Below, piece after piece: positions 9,275 to 18,340 of a DNA stretch of 64,000 nt. Position 1 is the first letter of the stretch. Each line of letters opens with the position of its first letter. Below the pieces are notes generated by a model. The model was not told the origin of the DNA, did no database searches, and saw nothing but the letters and a program-made list of their open reading frames with translations. The position numbers and the translations under genes are program-made. The stretch is taken from the NCBI RefSeq assembly GCF_900230185.1, contig NZ_OCSR01000001.1, positions 248,001 to 312,000 on the forward strand, read 5' to 3'. The stretch comes from Burkholderia sp. OK233. GTDB taxonomy: Bacteria; Pseudomonadota; Gammaproteobacteria; Burkholderiales; Burkholderiaceae.

Positions 9275-9484
9275 CTACTGCCCGAATCCCGATGTTGCCA
9301 AGCGCAGACCGTTCGCCTTGATGCTCGCCGCCATCGCATCGAGGTCATCGTCGCTGCGCACGGGAAGCGCGCGCTCGAAGTTCCGCTCGGGCACTTCGGC
9401 CATGCGCCGCCATTGCGACGACTGATCGCGGGTGAATTTCAGGTCGCGAAGCGTCGGAATAGAAGGTGTCGTGGTGCCCGACAC
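9275..9484 (-). pseudogene. ParB-like protein, scrambled fragment
   Basis: The frame reads IPTLRDLKFTRDQSSQWRRMAEVPERNFERAL, the wording found at the C-terminal end of many phage and plasmid ParB-like or DUF3102-type proteins. It then continues directly into DDDLDAMAASIKANGL, the wording of a ParB N-terminal domain. The order is reversed relative to a normal protein, so this looks like a fused or internally deleted relic. No ribosome binding site or full-length partner is seen. Confidence 0.45.
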
Positions 9485-9565
9485 CTTCGCGTTGCCGTCG
9501 CCCGGCAGTGCGTGCCCGAACTTCTATGCCTCTAAGCGAGCGGGAAGAATCGGCTCAGTTCGGCC

Positions 9566-9705
9566 GAGGCTGTGTCAAAACGTACGCTTCGATGGAGGGC
9601 CGTCGAAATCGGCTTGCGAGAATGACCTACAACGGCTTCGACGCGTGTCGGTAAGGCTAAAGCGACCCCTCAAAACCTTGAGATTTACTGTTTTGACACA
9701 GCCTC
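9566..9705. repeat. MITE-like element with perfect terminal inverted repeats
   Basis: A 140-bp element begins GAGGCTGTGTCAAAAC and ends in the exact inverted complement; counting the flanking GGCC on both sides the match is 20 bp (9562-9581 against 9690-9709). The GGCC may be a 4-bp palindromic target duplication. The ends resemble those of IS5/IS1182-class elements, so this is probably a non-autonomous deletion derivative. The interior has no gene. Confidence 0.7.
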
Positions 9706-9709
9706 GGCC

Positions 9710-10024
9710 ATGAGCGGCCGCTGGCGATGTGCGTCACTGTGATGTTCGAGCGGCTGCTTCGCCCCCGATCGAGACAGTGAACCAGGCGCGCATCATACAG
9801 AAGGCATCGCGACGCGCACGGATACTAGTCCAGTACACGCTTAAAAATTGCACTCGAGGCGCGCGACAGCGGGCTGCGCGGCACAATATCCTGCTTACGG
9901 TGGCAAAAACCTAACATTCATGCGGTTTCCTCTGCCTGAACAACTACACGGGCAGCCTTTTACCGGATAAATTAACTTCGGCTTTACAGATGCGACCCGT
10001 CGAAACTAGAACAGGACGAGAAAC
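9710..10024. other. intergenic leader before the aminotransferase gene
   Basis: No gene is supported here. The last 110 bases are AT-richer than their surroundings and hold TTAACTTCGGCTTTACA-type promoter-like sequence. The ACAGGACGAGAAAC before the ATG at 10025 gives a plausible AGGA ribosome binding site. Confidence 0.3.
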
Positions 10025-11206
10025 ATGCTTGAATGTACTTCCTGCGCAACAAACGCCGTCGTGGACTGGGCACGGGTGCGCGAATCGTATCCCGTGCAGC
10101 ACCCGCTGCTCAATCTGAACAACGCAGCTGTGAGTCCGCCGCCGCTCGTCGTCGAGCAGGCGGTGATCGACGCCTACCGGTTCGTCAGCAAAAATCCCGA
10201 CGTCAACATGTGGACCGGACTAGACGCAAAACTTCCGGACATCAAGCGGCAGTTAGCCACGGTCGCAGATTGTTCCGCCGGGGAGATCGCACTTAATCGG
10301 AATGCAAGTGAAGGACTTAGCGTTGCGATTTTCGGCATCCCGTTGTCTGCCGGAGAGCGGGTGCTAGTGTCTCCATGGGACTATCCGAGCGCACTTGGCG
10401 GCTGGCAACAGCGTCAGGCGCGCGAGAATATTGTCGTCGACACGGTCGCGTTCGATCTGCTCGCAAGCGATGACGAAATCGTCGCCGCCTATTCGTGCGC
10501 AATGCGTCCCGGCACGCGCGTGCTCCATCTGACGCACATGCTTCACTGGACGGGGAGAGTGCTGCCGGTCGCCCGCCTGTGCGCGCTCGCGCGGGAGCGC
10601 GGCATCATCACCATCGTCGACGCAGCGCAATCCTTCGCGCAGATGCCCGTCAGCTTTCGCAGGCTCGGTTGCGATTTCTTCGTCACGAGCTTGCATAAAT
10701 GGCTCGGCGCGCCCGTCGGCAACGGCATGCTGATTATTAATCGACAACGCATAGGCGAAACCTGGCCGTTGCTCGCTCCGTTCGATGCCACGCCCGACAC
10801 AGTGGACAAATTCGATCACTGGAATCTCGGCACCTATAACTCGGCGTTGCAAGCCGGCATAGAACCGGCGATTCGCTTTCATCAGGCGATCGGCGTCGCG
10901 AACATTCATGCAAGGTTGAGTGCGCTGACCCGCTACTGGACCGCACGCGCCGCGGACATTGACGGCTTGCGGATTCACACGCCGCTCGACACCGAGACGC
11001 TGGGTGCGGTGAGCCTCTTTTCCATCGACGGAATCGATGCCGCGCGCCTCGAGCGCACATTGCGGCAATCGTTCTCGATTCATGTTAAATACCGGCGCGT
11101 TGGTCAACTGCAAGGGTTGCGAGTGTCGCCGCATATCTACATGAGCGAAGCGGACCTTGACGTATTCGTCGATGCACTGCACGTGGCCACGAAAGACGCT
11201 GACTAA
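10025..11206 (+). CDS. class V aminotransferase / cysteine-desulfurase-like PLP enzyme
   Basis: The 393-residue protein has the fold-type I layout of class V aminotransferases: LNLNNAAVSPPP near the N-terminus, TIVDAAQSFAQMP with the PLP-contacting Asp and Gln, and TSLHKWLGAPVGNGML carrying the Schiff-base Lys. The closest group by eye is the isopenicillin-N-epimerase/EgtE-like branch rather than housekeeping IscS, since the SufS/IscS active-site Cys loop is absent. The substrate cannot be told. It stands alone between mobile-element relics, with no obvious operon partner. Confidence 0.88.
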   Translation: MLECTSCATNAVVDWARVRESYPVQHPLLNLNNAAVSPPPLVVEQAVIDAYRFVSKNPDVNMWTGLDAKLPDIKRQLATVADCSAGEIALNRNASEGLSVAIFGIPLSAGERVLVSPWDYPSALGGWQQRQARENIVVDTVAFDLLASDDEIVAAYSCAMRPGTRVLHLTHMLHWTGRVLPVARLCALARERGIITIVDAAQSFAQMPVSFRRLGCDFFVTSLHKWLGAPVGNGMLIINRQRIGETWPLLAPFDATPDTVDKFDHWNLGTYNSALQAGIEPAIRFHQAIGVANIHARLSALTRYWTARAADIDGLRIHTPLDTETLGAVSLFSIDGIDAARLERTLRQSFSIHVKYRRVGQLQGLRVSPHIYMSEADLDVFVDALHVATKDAD

Positions 11207-11565
11207 GCCGGACGTTTCGCTCAAATATAGGCACGCAACCGGGTCGCGGACATTGACTCAGCGAAAAAGGTTTTCGAGTCTCCAGGGCTCATGCATCAAA
11301 ACGACAATCTCAGGAACCGGTCGGCAGGTATTCCTGGAGGTAGACCGACAAGGGCGTTTGCAGCGGCTGTTACCTCCTGTCTTTTCCGAAGAATGTAAAG
11401 CCGAGCAGAATCCGGTCAACAAGCGGCCGTTCGACTTCAAATGCGGTCGTCGGCGCCGCACGGGTTTGAGTGACCGACAGGGGTCGAACTGCGACTTTCG
11501 AGCACCCTCGACGGGGCTGCCAATCCGATCCAAGATAGTGTGCCGCAGCTTGTGAATCGTGCGTA
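11207..11565. other. intergenic stretch without a gene
   Basis: Short frames on both strands lack ribosome binding sites and family resemblance. The stretch lies between the aminotransferase stop and the broken 3' end of the IS21-type transposase, so it may include the deletion scar. Confidence 0.3.
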
Positions 11566-12660
11566 TCAACCGGCTAACGTGGATATGGTCAGATTTGTCG
11601 CCGAAGATGCTATTAGGATATCGTCCCAGACGGTACGCACGACCTCCGTGAAGTATCGAAAGCCGGTGGTCGGCAGCGGCCGCAGATGCGGCCTCTCCTC
11701 CTGGAACATGGCCTCGACCTGTCGCCGGGTACTGCCATGGATGCGTTTGGCCGCCCAGTTTGCCTCCCAGTGCATCAGGAATTCGTTCTGGGCTTCGAGC
11801 GACTCGAAACGTCGCCCGGCCAGCGCGGTGCCCTGCGTATGTTGAATCGCGTTCTCGACGGTCCCCTTTCGATTTGGGTCCCGCACACGTGCTGGATCGG
11901 CGACGACACCGTAATGTTCAAGCATCGCGCTGTAAAGGTGGTTGATCTCGGGTTCGTACAGGTCGGGTGTGATGACGCCTTCCCGGAGGTTGTCGAGGAC
12001 GACATAACTGACAGCGCCGCCGAAGTAGCGGAAGGCTTCTTCGTGAAGCTGGGCCCAGACCTGCTTGCTGGACTTCCAGACCACACGCCGGAAACTGCGC
12101 CGCGAGTACCGCAGGGTCATCACGAACAACCGCGGGCGCCGGTACCGGCCGGTCTTCGGATCGCGGGTCAGTGCGCCTTCGCCGTAGTCGACCTGGGCTT
12201 CCTCGCCGGGGGCGAACTCGAGACGATCAAACTGTTCGGGATCGATGTGGCGCAAGGCGCGCACGAAACGCTTGACGCTCTCGTAGCTGGCGGTAAAGCC
12301 GAACTGGTCGACCAGATCCTGATAGATCGCCTGCGCATTGCGCTTCAGGCGCACCTGCTGCTCGATCCATTCGCGATGCGGTTCGCTTGCCGAGCGTGCG
12401 AAATTGAACGTTGCGGACTTGCTGGAACCGTCGGAAGCCGGTGGTCGCGGCGGTGGAGGAGTTTGCGTGACGGCGGTTTCAGAGCCGGCGGTCACCATGG
12501 GGGAGTTTGCTGAAGCGGACTTCTCCGACTCGAAGATCGCCTGATAGCGACGGATCGTCTTGCGGTCGATGCCCGTGAGCCGCTGGATCTGGCGCTGGCT
12601 CTTGTTGCGCTCGAGTAATGTGAGTACGGTGCTTTGCAGGTGCGGCTTCAAGACGTTCAC
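11566..12660 (-). pseudogene. IS21-family transposase (IstA-like), C-terminally truncated
   Basis: The frame encodes 364 residues against about 500 for a full IstA. Residues 20-45 are the N-terminal helix-turn-helix (SQRQIQRLTGIDRKTIRRY). A DDE integrase core follows (EFAPGEEAQVDYGEGAL with the first Asp, SYVVLDNLREGV with the second, GTVENAIQHTQ with the Glu). The match ends near FRYFTEVVRTVWDD at about 11625, after which the frame continues into unrelated sequence. No istB ATPase gene follows, so the element cannot move by itself. Confidence 0.85.
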
Positions 12661-14025
12661 TCCCTTAACTCCTTCTTATTCGAAGGAGACGAAGATAGAC
12701 GTCCTGCAACACCTCTCCCGGCAGCTTTAGTTGCTCAGCCGACGGTCGTCAGGTGGGGGAGTTTGAAGTGACCATACCCGGAGGAATTTGACCGACCGCC
12801 GGGGACTGCGCACAGCAACCGGTTGGGATACCAATGCGTGGCTGTAGGCTGTGGAATTCAGACGCGTGGAGGCGTGCCTGCGTGTTTCTGCATTCGATCA
12901 GTCGGATCGGCGACGCGATCGCCTTGATCCGTGATCGTGATCGCCGGGATAGACCTCATGCACAACAGCGACGAGAGATCGTAGTCGACCCACTTATGCC
13001 CTCCGACTCGGCGCAGCCTCACGGTCATCTTCCAGGGATAAATCGGTCATTCGTGCGGCCCTTCCGGCGGGCGGGTAGCTGGCCTTTGCCACGACTCACC
13101 TACTACACGTTGACGCCTGATATGGGTTCCAAAAACTGACAGCAGTTGAGAACCGCGGGCGAACGCCTGCTTCGGCCGTGATGGAACGGCAATGGATCAG
13201 CGGATTCGAACGTTGCTGACTGATGCCAAACAGTTAGTTAAAGATAGATGTGTACGTTCAAGGTTGAAGCGGTGCCAGCCGCGTCAGCGCTCGGCAATTC
13301 GAAGGACCGTTCGAACTCGGCCTGCGGTTACGGCACAAGGGGCCTTGGTCTTGCCGTTGGTGCATCGGATTAGCCGCACTTATGTCGCGCCTATATTTGA
13401 CTGATTTGATGCCGAGAATATTTCATCGTAGATTGCAGTCTGCGATGCGGGATCGGCGAGTCGGTGTCACCCGTATCCGGAAGCGCGTTGCCAGGCGGCG
13501 CATACAGGGGGAGAACAGGGTCACGGGTAGCGGTTTATTTCGTAATGCGAACCACTATCAACCCGGAGTCAGACGATGAAGATGAAGCTGCTTTTTCCTT
13601 GCTCGGCGACGACGCTCGCGTGCAGCCGCGCCTCCATGATGGTTGCAGCGTGCCGAATCGGCGACGGCATCAAAGGGCCGACCGATGCCGTCGACTACCG
13701 AGTGTCTTGCCAGCTTCACGGGTCCACGGCCCTCAGTGTTGCGCCGGATCGTCTGGGCTGACGCCGTTGACCAACAGCAGCCCACTACGGCGGCTACCGC
13801 TTTTCTCCCACATTGCCAATTAGCCGTGCTCCGCGCCAAGGGTATACACCTATTAAGAAGCTTGCGAAATGAACATTTAACAAAGTTAGAATGTTTGCTC
13901 TAATTATGCACCGCACAAGCCCGGGCCGGGCGAGAGGCGGTGGACCAGCTCTCACTATCCCGCAGCGGGCTTTTTCGGCCCGACATCCGTCGGGCGAGTA
14001 TTGAGTTGAACAATGGAGAGCACAG
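12661..14025. other. gene-poor stretch between the IS21 relic and the phasin gene
   Basis: About 1.36 kb with no convincing gene. A CTCCTT...AAGGAG hairpin lies at about 12671-12690 in the IS21 leader. A 61-codon frame at 13576-13761 has GGAG before its ATG and a short hydrophobic start (MKMKLLFPCSATTLACS), like a decayed secreted protein, but it then loses any family character. The last 150 bases form the phasin leader. Confidence 0.3.
13872..13895. promoter_or_regulatory. dyad in the phasin leader (candidate operator)
   Basis: AACATT and AATGTT form inverted arms around an inner TAACaaaGTTA dyad, about 130 bp upstream of the phasin ATG in AT-rich sequence. Phasin genes are often repressed by PhaR, so this is a candidate operator or promoter site. 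No PhaR gene is in the window. The assignment rests on symmetry and position only. Confidence 0.3.
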
Positions 14026-14595
14026 ATGAACGTATTTGTACCCGAGCAACTCGTTGCGGCGCACCGCGCCAACGTCGCCACCCTGTTCGCCCTGATGAAT
14101 CAGGCGTTCCAGGGCTTTCAGAGACTGGTCGAACTCAACCTGCAGGTCGGCAAGTCAGCACTTGCCGAAGGCGAAGAGAACTGCCAGGAAGCGCTGTCCG
14201 GCAAGACTCCGGCGGAGCTCCTCACCCGCCAGGCCAGCTTCACGCAGCCGGCCGCCGAGAAGGCGCTGGCGTACACCCGTCATCTGTATGACATCGCATC
14301 GGACACCCAGGCCGAATTTGCGAAGGTTGCACAGGCGCAATACGAACAGCACCGCAGTAACACCCAAACGCTCGTCGATAACATCGTCAGGAACGCGCCA
14401 GCTGGGGCGGAAGTCACGACCGCCGCGCTGAAATCGGCGTTCTCGGCCGCCGATACCGCGTACGAGACGGTGCGCAAGGCCGCCGAGCAGGCCATCGAAG
14501 TGGCTAAAGGCAACTTTGCCGCCACGGCCGCCGCTGCCTCGAAGGCTGGCCAGCAAGCCGCGGGACAGGGGACGCGCGCCGCAAAGCAGGCGTAG
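14026..14595 (+). CDS. phaP: phasin (polyhydroxyalkanoate granule protein)
   Basis: The 189-residue product matches the PhaP phasin family of beta-proteobacteria in length and pattern: an all-helical protein starting with PEQLVAAHRANVATLFALMNQ, FQGFQRLVELNLQ and KTPAELLTRQ. It ends in the Ala/Lys-rich tail typical of phasins. GGAG lies nine bases before the ATG. Phasins coat polyhydroxybutyrate granules and control their number and size. The acetoacetyl-CoA reductase gene 590 bp downstream fits the same role; no polymerase (phaC) or thiolase gene is in the window. Confidence 0.9.
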   Translation: MNVFVPEQLVAAHRANVATLFALMNQAFQGFQRLVELNLQVGKSALAEGEENCQEALSGKTPAELLTRQASFTQPAAEKALAYTRHLYDIASDTQAEFAKVAQAQYEQHRSNTQTLVDNIVRNAPAGAEVTTAALKSAFSAADTAYETVRKAAEQAIEVAKGNFAATAAAASKAGQQAAGQGTRAAKQA

Positions 14596-15182
14596 TTGAC
14601 CGGTTGCGCAGTGGTTGTCGCGACGCTGCGCACCTGCTTCCGCACACAGACCAGGCGATCGGGCAGGTCACGCCAACCGCACCGTGCACGACCGCGCTTC
14701 CGGGGCGTGTTGATGCGTCCGGCCGGATCGGCGGGGGGCACGGAATGGTGGAGGCTGCACAGCACGCTCCATTCCTTTTGCGGGCTTTGCCGCGAGCTTT
14801 ATGTCACGGCGGGCAGTAAACCTCCCTTCCGTCCCGGCCATTCGCACAGCGCCATGGTCGCCCTGAATGTCAGCACGCGCCGCTTTGCTGTGCGTAGTTG
14901 GATGCATGGACATGGCACTCGCGCTTGAGCGCGACCAGCCGTTCAGATCATGTCAAGCGGTGCGCGCGCGCGGCGAACTATCGCCCGCAGGCGGACCGAG
15001 CTTCATTCGCGCAATACCATAAGCCGACAAAAACCCGCGCAATTCAGACAATGCTGAACTCATCCGCCTGCACCACCGCTGGCGACGGCGACACATTGTG
15101 GCAAAGCCAATGGCCGTGAGTGCGGGACAGCCATTGGATACTTATGTTCCTCGCAAGATATATCACGATCACGGATTTAAGC
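14596..15182. other. intergenic stretch phaP-phaB
   Basis: 587 bp with only overlapping random frames and no ribosome binding sites worth calling. phaB therefore probably has its own promoter; the last 70 bases before its ATG are the AT-richest part (atacttatgttcctcgcaag). Confidence 0.35.
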
Positions 15183-15926
15183 ATGACTAAACGAATCGCT
15201 GTAGTGACAGGCGGCATGGGCGGCCTTGGAGAAGCGATCAGCACGAAACTGCATGACGCGGGTTATGCGGTGGTAGTTACTCACTCGCCAAATAACCCCG
15301 GCGTAGCCGACTGGCTGGCGAGCATGGAAGCCCAGGGCCGCAGCTTCCGTGCGTACCCGGTCGACGTGGCCGACTACGACTCATGCCAGCACTGTGTGGC
15401 GAGGATTCAGGTTGACGTCGGCCCCGTCGACATTCTGGTGAACAACGCCGGGATCACGCAGGACATGACGCTCAGGAAGATGAACAAGGTCAACTGGGAT
15501 TCGGTCATGCGCACCAACCTCGATTCGGTCTTTAACATGACCAAACCGCTGTGCGAAGACATGGTCGCGCGCGGCTGGGGCCGTATCATCAACATTTCGT
15601 CCGTCAATGGTTCGAAAGGCTCCTTCGGCCAGACCAACTATGCGGCGGCGAAGGCCGGCATGCACGGCTTCACCAAATCGCTGGCGCTGGAAGTGGCGCG
15701 CAAAGGTGTCACCGTCAACACGGTTTCGCCCGGCTATCTCGCCACCAGGATGGTCACGGCGATCCCGCAGGAGATCCTGGACACCAAGATCCTGCCGCAG
15801 ATTCCGGCCGGTCGTCTCGGCAAACCGGAGGAAGTCGCCGCGTTGATTCTCTACCTGTGCTCGGACGATGCCGGTTTCGTGACCGGGTCCAACATCGCCA
15901 TCAACGGAGGCCAGCATATGCATTGA
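15183..15926 (+). CDS. phaB: acetoacetyl-CoA reductase
   Basis: From the ATG at 15183 the protein has 247 residues, the standard PhaB length. It is a classical SDR: TGGMGGLGEAIS glycine motif, NNAG, catalytic Ser in NISSVNG, YAAAK, and the PhaB signature region NITQDMTLRKM / GRIINISSVNGSKGSFGQTNY with the C-terminal SNIAINGGQHM. It reduces acetoacetyl-CoA to (R)-3-hydroxybutyryl-CoA with NADPH, the monomer step of polyhydroxybutyrate synthesis. A longer in-frame start at 15120 exists but lacks family support. Confidence 0.93.
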   Translation: MTKRIAVVTGGMGGLGEAISTKLHDAGYAVVVTHSPNNPGVADWLASMEAQGRSFRAYPVDVADYDSCQHCVARIQVDVGPVDILVNNAGITQDMTLRKMNKVNWDSVMRTNLDSVFNMTKPLCEDMVARGWGRIINISSVNGSKGSFGQTNYAAAKAGMHGFTKSLALEVARKGVTVNTVSPGYLATRMVTAIPQEILDTKILPQIPAGRLGKPEEVAALILYLCSDDAGFVTGSNIAINGGQHMH

Positions 15927-15952
15927 GCCGGCTCGCCGTCAGATCGCGGCGT

Positions 15953-15985
15953 CATCGCCACAAACGATGTTCGTTTGCGGCGATG
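15953..15985 (+). terminator. stem-loop after phaB
   Basis: CATCGCCACAAACGA pairs with TCGTTTGCGGCGATG across a TGT loop, a 15-bp stem with one mismatch, 27 bases after the phaB stop. There is no clear T-run, so it may be a bidirectional or mRNA-protecting hairpin rather than a strict intrinsic terminator. Confidence 0.5.
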
Positions 15986-16142
15986 AGCAGGCGATGCTGC
16001 GTTTCCGCATATTCCGGGGGAATCGTCCTTCCGGTGCGAGACCTGGCGGCGATCCACTCGTATCGCGCCGCATTCCATCGGTGCTGAAGCGCATCAATAC
16101 GCAACCTGGAAAAGCGCGAAAAAGAGCTGGCGGAGGCACGCG

Positions 16143-16388
16143 ATGGCGCAGAACCATGAGCAGCAGGAATTCTTTCATATCCGCAGGATGGTGCTTGAAC
16201 TTGAGCGGCTGGTCCAGAACCTCGATGACGTTGGCCGGGAAGTCCCGGTCATGCAACCTGAGTACTGGCGAATCCGGATCAATGCGTTGCTGGCTAGACC
16301 GGCAATTTCCGGATCCACCGTTGCTCAGGCATCAGTGTTGTTGACGAAACTGGACGGCATTGCCGATGCACTGAGGAATGCGAGATGA
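16143..16388 (+). CDS. small hypothetical protein (81 aa)
   Basis: The ATG at 16143 has GGAGG nine bases upstream. The product (QQEFFHIRRMVLELERLVQN, then YWRIRINALLARP and STVAQASVLLTKLDGIADAL) is helical, with heptad-like leucines. I do not recognise a family. It sits downstream of phaB on the same strand with other small genes (16463 and 16788), suggesting a set of minor genes linked to the PHB cluster. Confidence 0.6.
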   Translation: MAQNHEQQEFFHIRRMVLELERLVQNLDDVGREVPVMQPEYWRIRINALLARPAISGSTVAQASVLLTKLDGIADALRNAR

Positions 16389-16462
16389 TGTATTGCGATT
16401 GCCGGTTGTCGCCGCCTACCCTGAACTTTTAATGGACAGTCGCAGGCAGAAAGGAGTTCGCC

Positions 16463-16621
16463 ATGATCGAATCCTGGATGGGCGTGGTTGTCGGTTCGTT
16501 TGCGCTCGCAATCGCAGCGATGCTGGTCATGGACCACTATCGCCGCGAACATCTGCGGGAGCGACTGCTCAGGCGGATGGTTCATCGTCACTGCTGGGAC
16601 GTGATGCGGCGTCGGCGTTGA
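16463..16621 (+). CDS. small single-span membrane protein (52 aa)
   Basis: AAGGAG lies seven bases before the ATG. The 52 residues start with a membrane helix (about residues 6-24, MGVVVGSFALAIAAMLVM). A strongly basic tail follows (YRREHLRERLLRRMVHRH ... MRRRR), which predicts an inner-membrane protein with the C-terminus in the cytoplasm by the positive-inside rule. No family is recognised. The strong ribosome binding site and clean topology support a real gene. Confidence 0.55.
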   Translation: MIESWMGVVVGSFALAIAAMLVMDHYRREHLRERLLRRMVHRHCWDVMRRRR

Positions 16622-16787
16622 CAGCGCCGCCCGTCTGCGGGCGCGCGTTCGTGTTTGCCAGAAACGAGGATCCGGGCCGATGTCGCCCGGCAGCGAACGT
16701 GACAAGCGATCCACACATTGCCGGCGCGATGCGCGGGCGACCACGGCAACAAGGCAACGGGCAACCGTCGACCTGGGGATCACTGAA

Positions 16788-17093
16788 ATGACATATCCAG
16801 ACAAGCATCCGCCTGATGCCACCCCGTCGAGCATCACGGTGCGGGCTGCCGCAGGTCAACTGAGGATCGTTCCGGTCTGGCAGGCTTTGGGACAACACGC
16901 CGCGCAGGCGAAACGGACCCGGCTTCGCCACAACGAAAAGCACAACATCGACGAAATGACGGTCTCATTCGAGTCTGTTGCACCCGCGGACCTCGCCGAA
17001 ATCGCCAGACGATTGAGTACCCTTCCGTGGGTTGTGGCAACCTCGCTCCACACGGCACAGACGACATCGTCCCAACATCCGCGGCAAGGCTGA
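16788..17093 (+). CDS. hypothetical protein, possibly ACT-like (MgtC C-terminal-domain-like)
   Basis: The ATG at 16788 gives 101 residues. The middle (VTVRAAAGQLRIVPV-like strand and helix, then EMTVSFESVAPADLAEIARRL and LPWVVATSLH) has the beta-alpha-beta rhythm of ACT-type small-molecule domains and resembles the C-terminal extension of MgtC-family proteins. There is no membrane part, so it would be a free-standing version. No strong ribosome binding site is seen before the ATG. The resemblance is by eye and weak. Confidence 0.45.
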   Translation: MTYPDKHPPDATPSSITVRAAAGQLRIVPVWQALGQHAAQAKRTRLRHNEKHNIDEMTVSFESVAPADLAEIARRLSTLPWVVATSLHTAQTTSSQHPRQG

Positions 17094-17434
17094 TCCCGGG
17101 ACGTGAGCGAGCGCCTCGACCTCCGCACGGGACCGACGTGATCTTCGTGATGGACTTCACGCAGTGCAGCCGATTCACACTCGATCAGTCCGTAGGGGAT
17201 TACTTCAGCGATACACTTTCCTGCGAGTCATCTGTTCGGCGACGCTGACGCGATAACATGATTTGCTCCATGAGCGGCATGATCGTCGGTACGGGCTGGC
17301 AGCGCGGCCGGACTCTGCGGCTCGCCCGACTCAGCGGTCCAGACTCATGCTTCCTTGCAACCGCCGTCCAGGCCGCGGCGATAAAATTGGCGATACGGTA
17401 GCGATCAATTGCGCCAGATTGAAGGGGGGTAAAA
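17094..17434. other. intergenic stretch without a clear gene
   Basis: 341 bp with no supported gene. It ends in a purine-rich ribosome binding site (AAGGGGGG) for the small gene at 17438. Confidence 0.35.
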
Positions 17435-17437
17435 GTG

Positions 17438-17665
17438 ATGGAGTGGATATGCACACGACCCGTAGTGCCGGGCTACTACTGGGTGCGATTTACGGACGAC
17501 CGGACGCCGAAGCAGACCATCGGGGAAGTCGCAGACGTGCCCGGGAACGGTTCACGGCAGTTAGTTGTGATCCTTCTGGGCGACGATGAGATCTTGGAAC
17601 TGGACGATTCGTTCTTCGACCGCGCACTGTTTGCTGGACCGATGGAACCGCCGTCGATGGAATGA
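17438..17665 (+). CDS. small YYW...GPM protein (75 aa)
   Basis: An AAGGGGGG ribosome binding site precedes GTG at 17435 and ATG at 17438. The 75-residue product reads PGYYWVRFTDD ... LVVILLGDDEILELDD ... ALFAGPMEPP. The opening GYYWV and closing AGPMEPP match each half of the two-repeat protein at 44310-44666 (GFYWV ... IGPQLQPP; GIYWI ... IGPMLEQP), so both probably belong to one small beta-rich family. No function is known. Confidence 0.6.
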   Translation: MEWICTRPVVPGYYWVRFTDDRTPKQTIGEVADVPGNGSRQLVVILLGDDEILELDDSFFDRALFAGPMEPPSME

Positions 17666-17749
17666 CCGCCGTAGTCGGACCAGTTGCCACTCCATCCGCA
17701 GAACCTCAGACCTTTGTGTAATTCGTGTCACAAGGGGAAGAAATCTCTA

Positions 17750-18064
17750 GAGGCCGCCCGAAATGGCTCCCTGATGCGCGCGTGGTGCGACATCCGGTCG
17801 GTTGAGGCCGTTAATCGACAGGTTGATGAAGCCGGTATCGAATCGTCTTGCGCGACCGTGAGGCGATTGATCGAGGCAAAGAACCAACGCGGCATTCCGA
17901 CTTCGAACATCTTTCTCGCTGGTTTTTCGCAAGGCGCGGCGATGACCTGTTCAGCAGGACTGACGCACCCGGCGGCGCTTGTCGGCCTGATCGTGATGTC
18001 GAGTTATCTGCCATCGCAGGGCTTTATCGACAGCCGGTTCAGTGCCACGAACCTGGCGAAATAA
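17750..18064 (+). pseudogene. carboxylesterase fragment (phospholipase/carboxylesterase family)
   Basis: The frame reads MRAWCDIRSVEAVNRQVDEA, then IEAKNQRGIPTSNIFLAGFSQGAAM, LTHPAALVGLIVMSSYLPS. This is the middle of a YpfH/EstB-type alpha/beta esterase with its GFSQG nucleophile elbow. The N-terminal third (with the oxyanion hole) and the C-terminal Asp and His region are absent, and the frame ends early at 18064. It is a gene relic close to ISKra4 copy 2. Confidence 0.7.
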
Positions 18065-18340
18065 AAATCCGGTGTGCGTCCAGGAGACACCGCACCTTCG
18101 CCGGGGCACGGCTTAAGCCTCACACGTCCGGAACGCCCTCCGTCACACGCGTGCAACGCGCGATTGGCAACGTCGAAACGGTGTGATGGTTGACGAAGGC
18201 TGGCACACGCAGCATTGGACCGGCGCTGAACAGAGACGTTGAAAAGAACGATCTGCACAGACGTATGCTGCTGTATGAAGGCCAGCTGGCGCCTGCAACT
18301 GACTTCAGCAAATCCCGCCAGATGCCGGTGATCTCCAGAG

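Noticed and set aside
11686..12513. Rightward frame of 275 codons opposite the IS21 transposase
   Set aside because: Antisense shadow; the leftward frame has all DDE and helix-turn-helix motifs.
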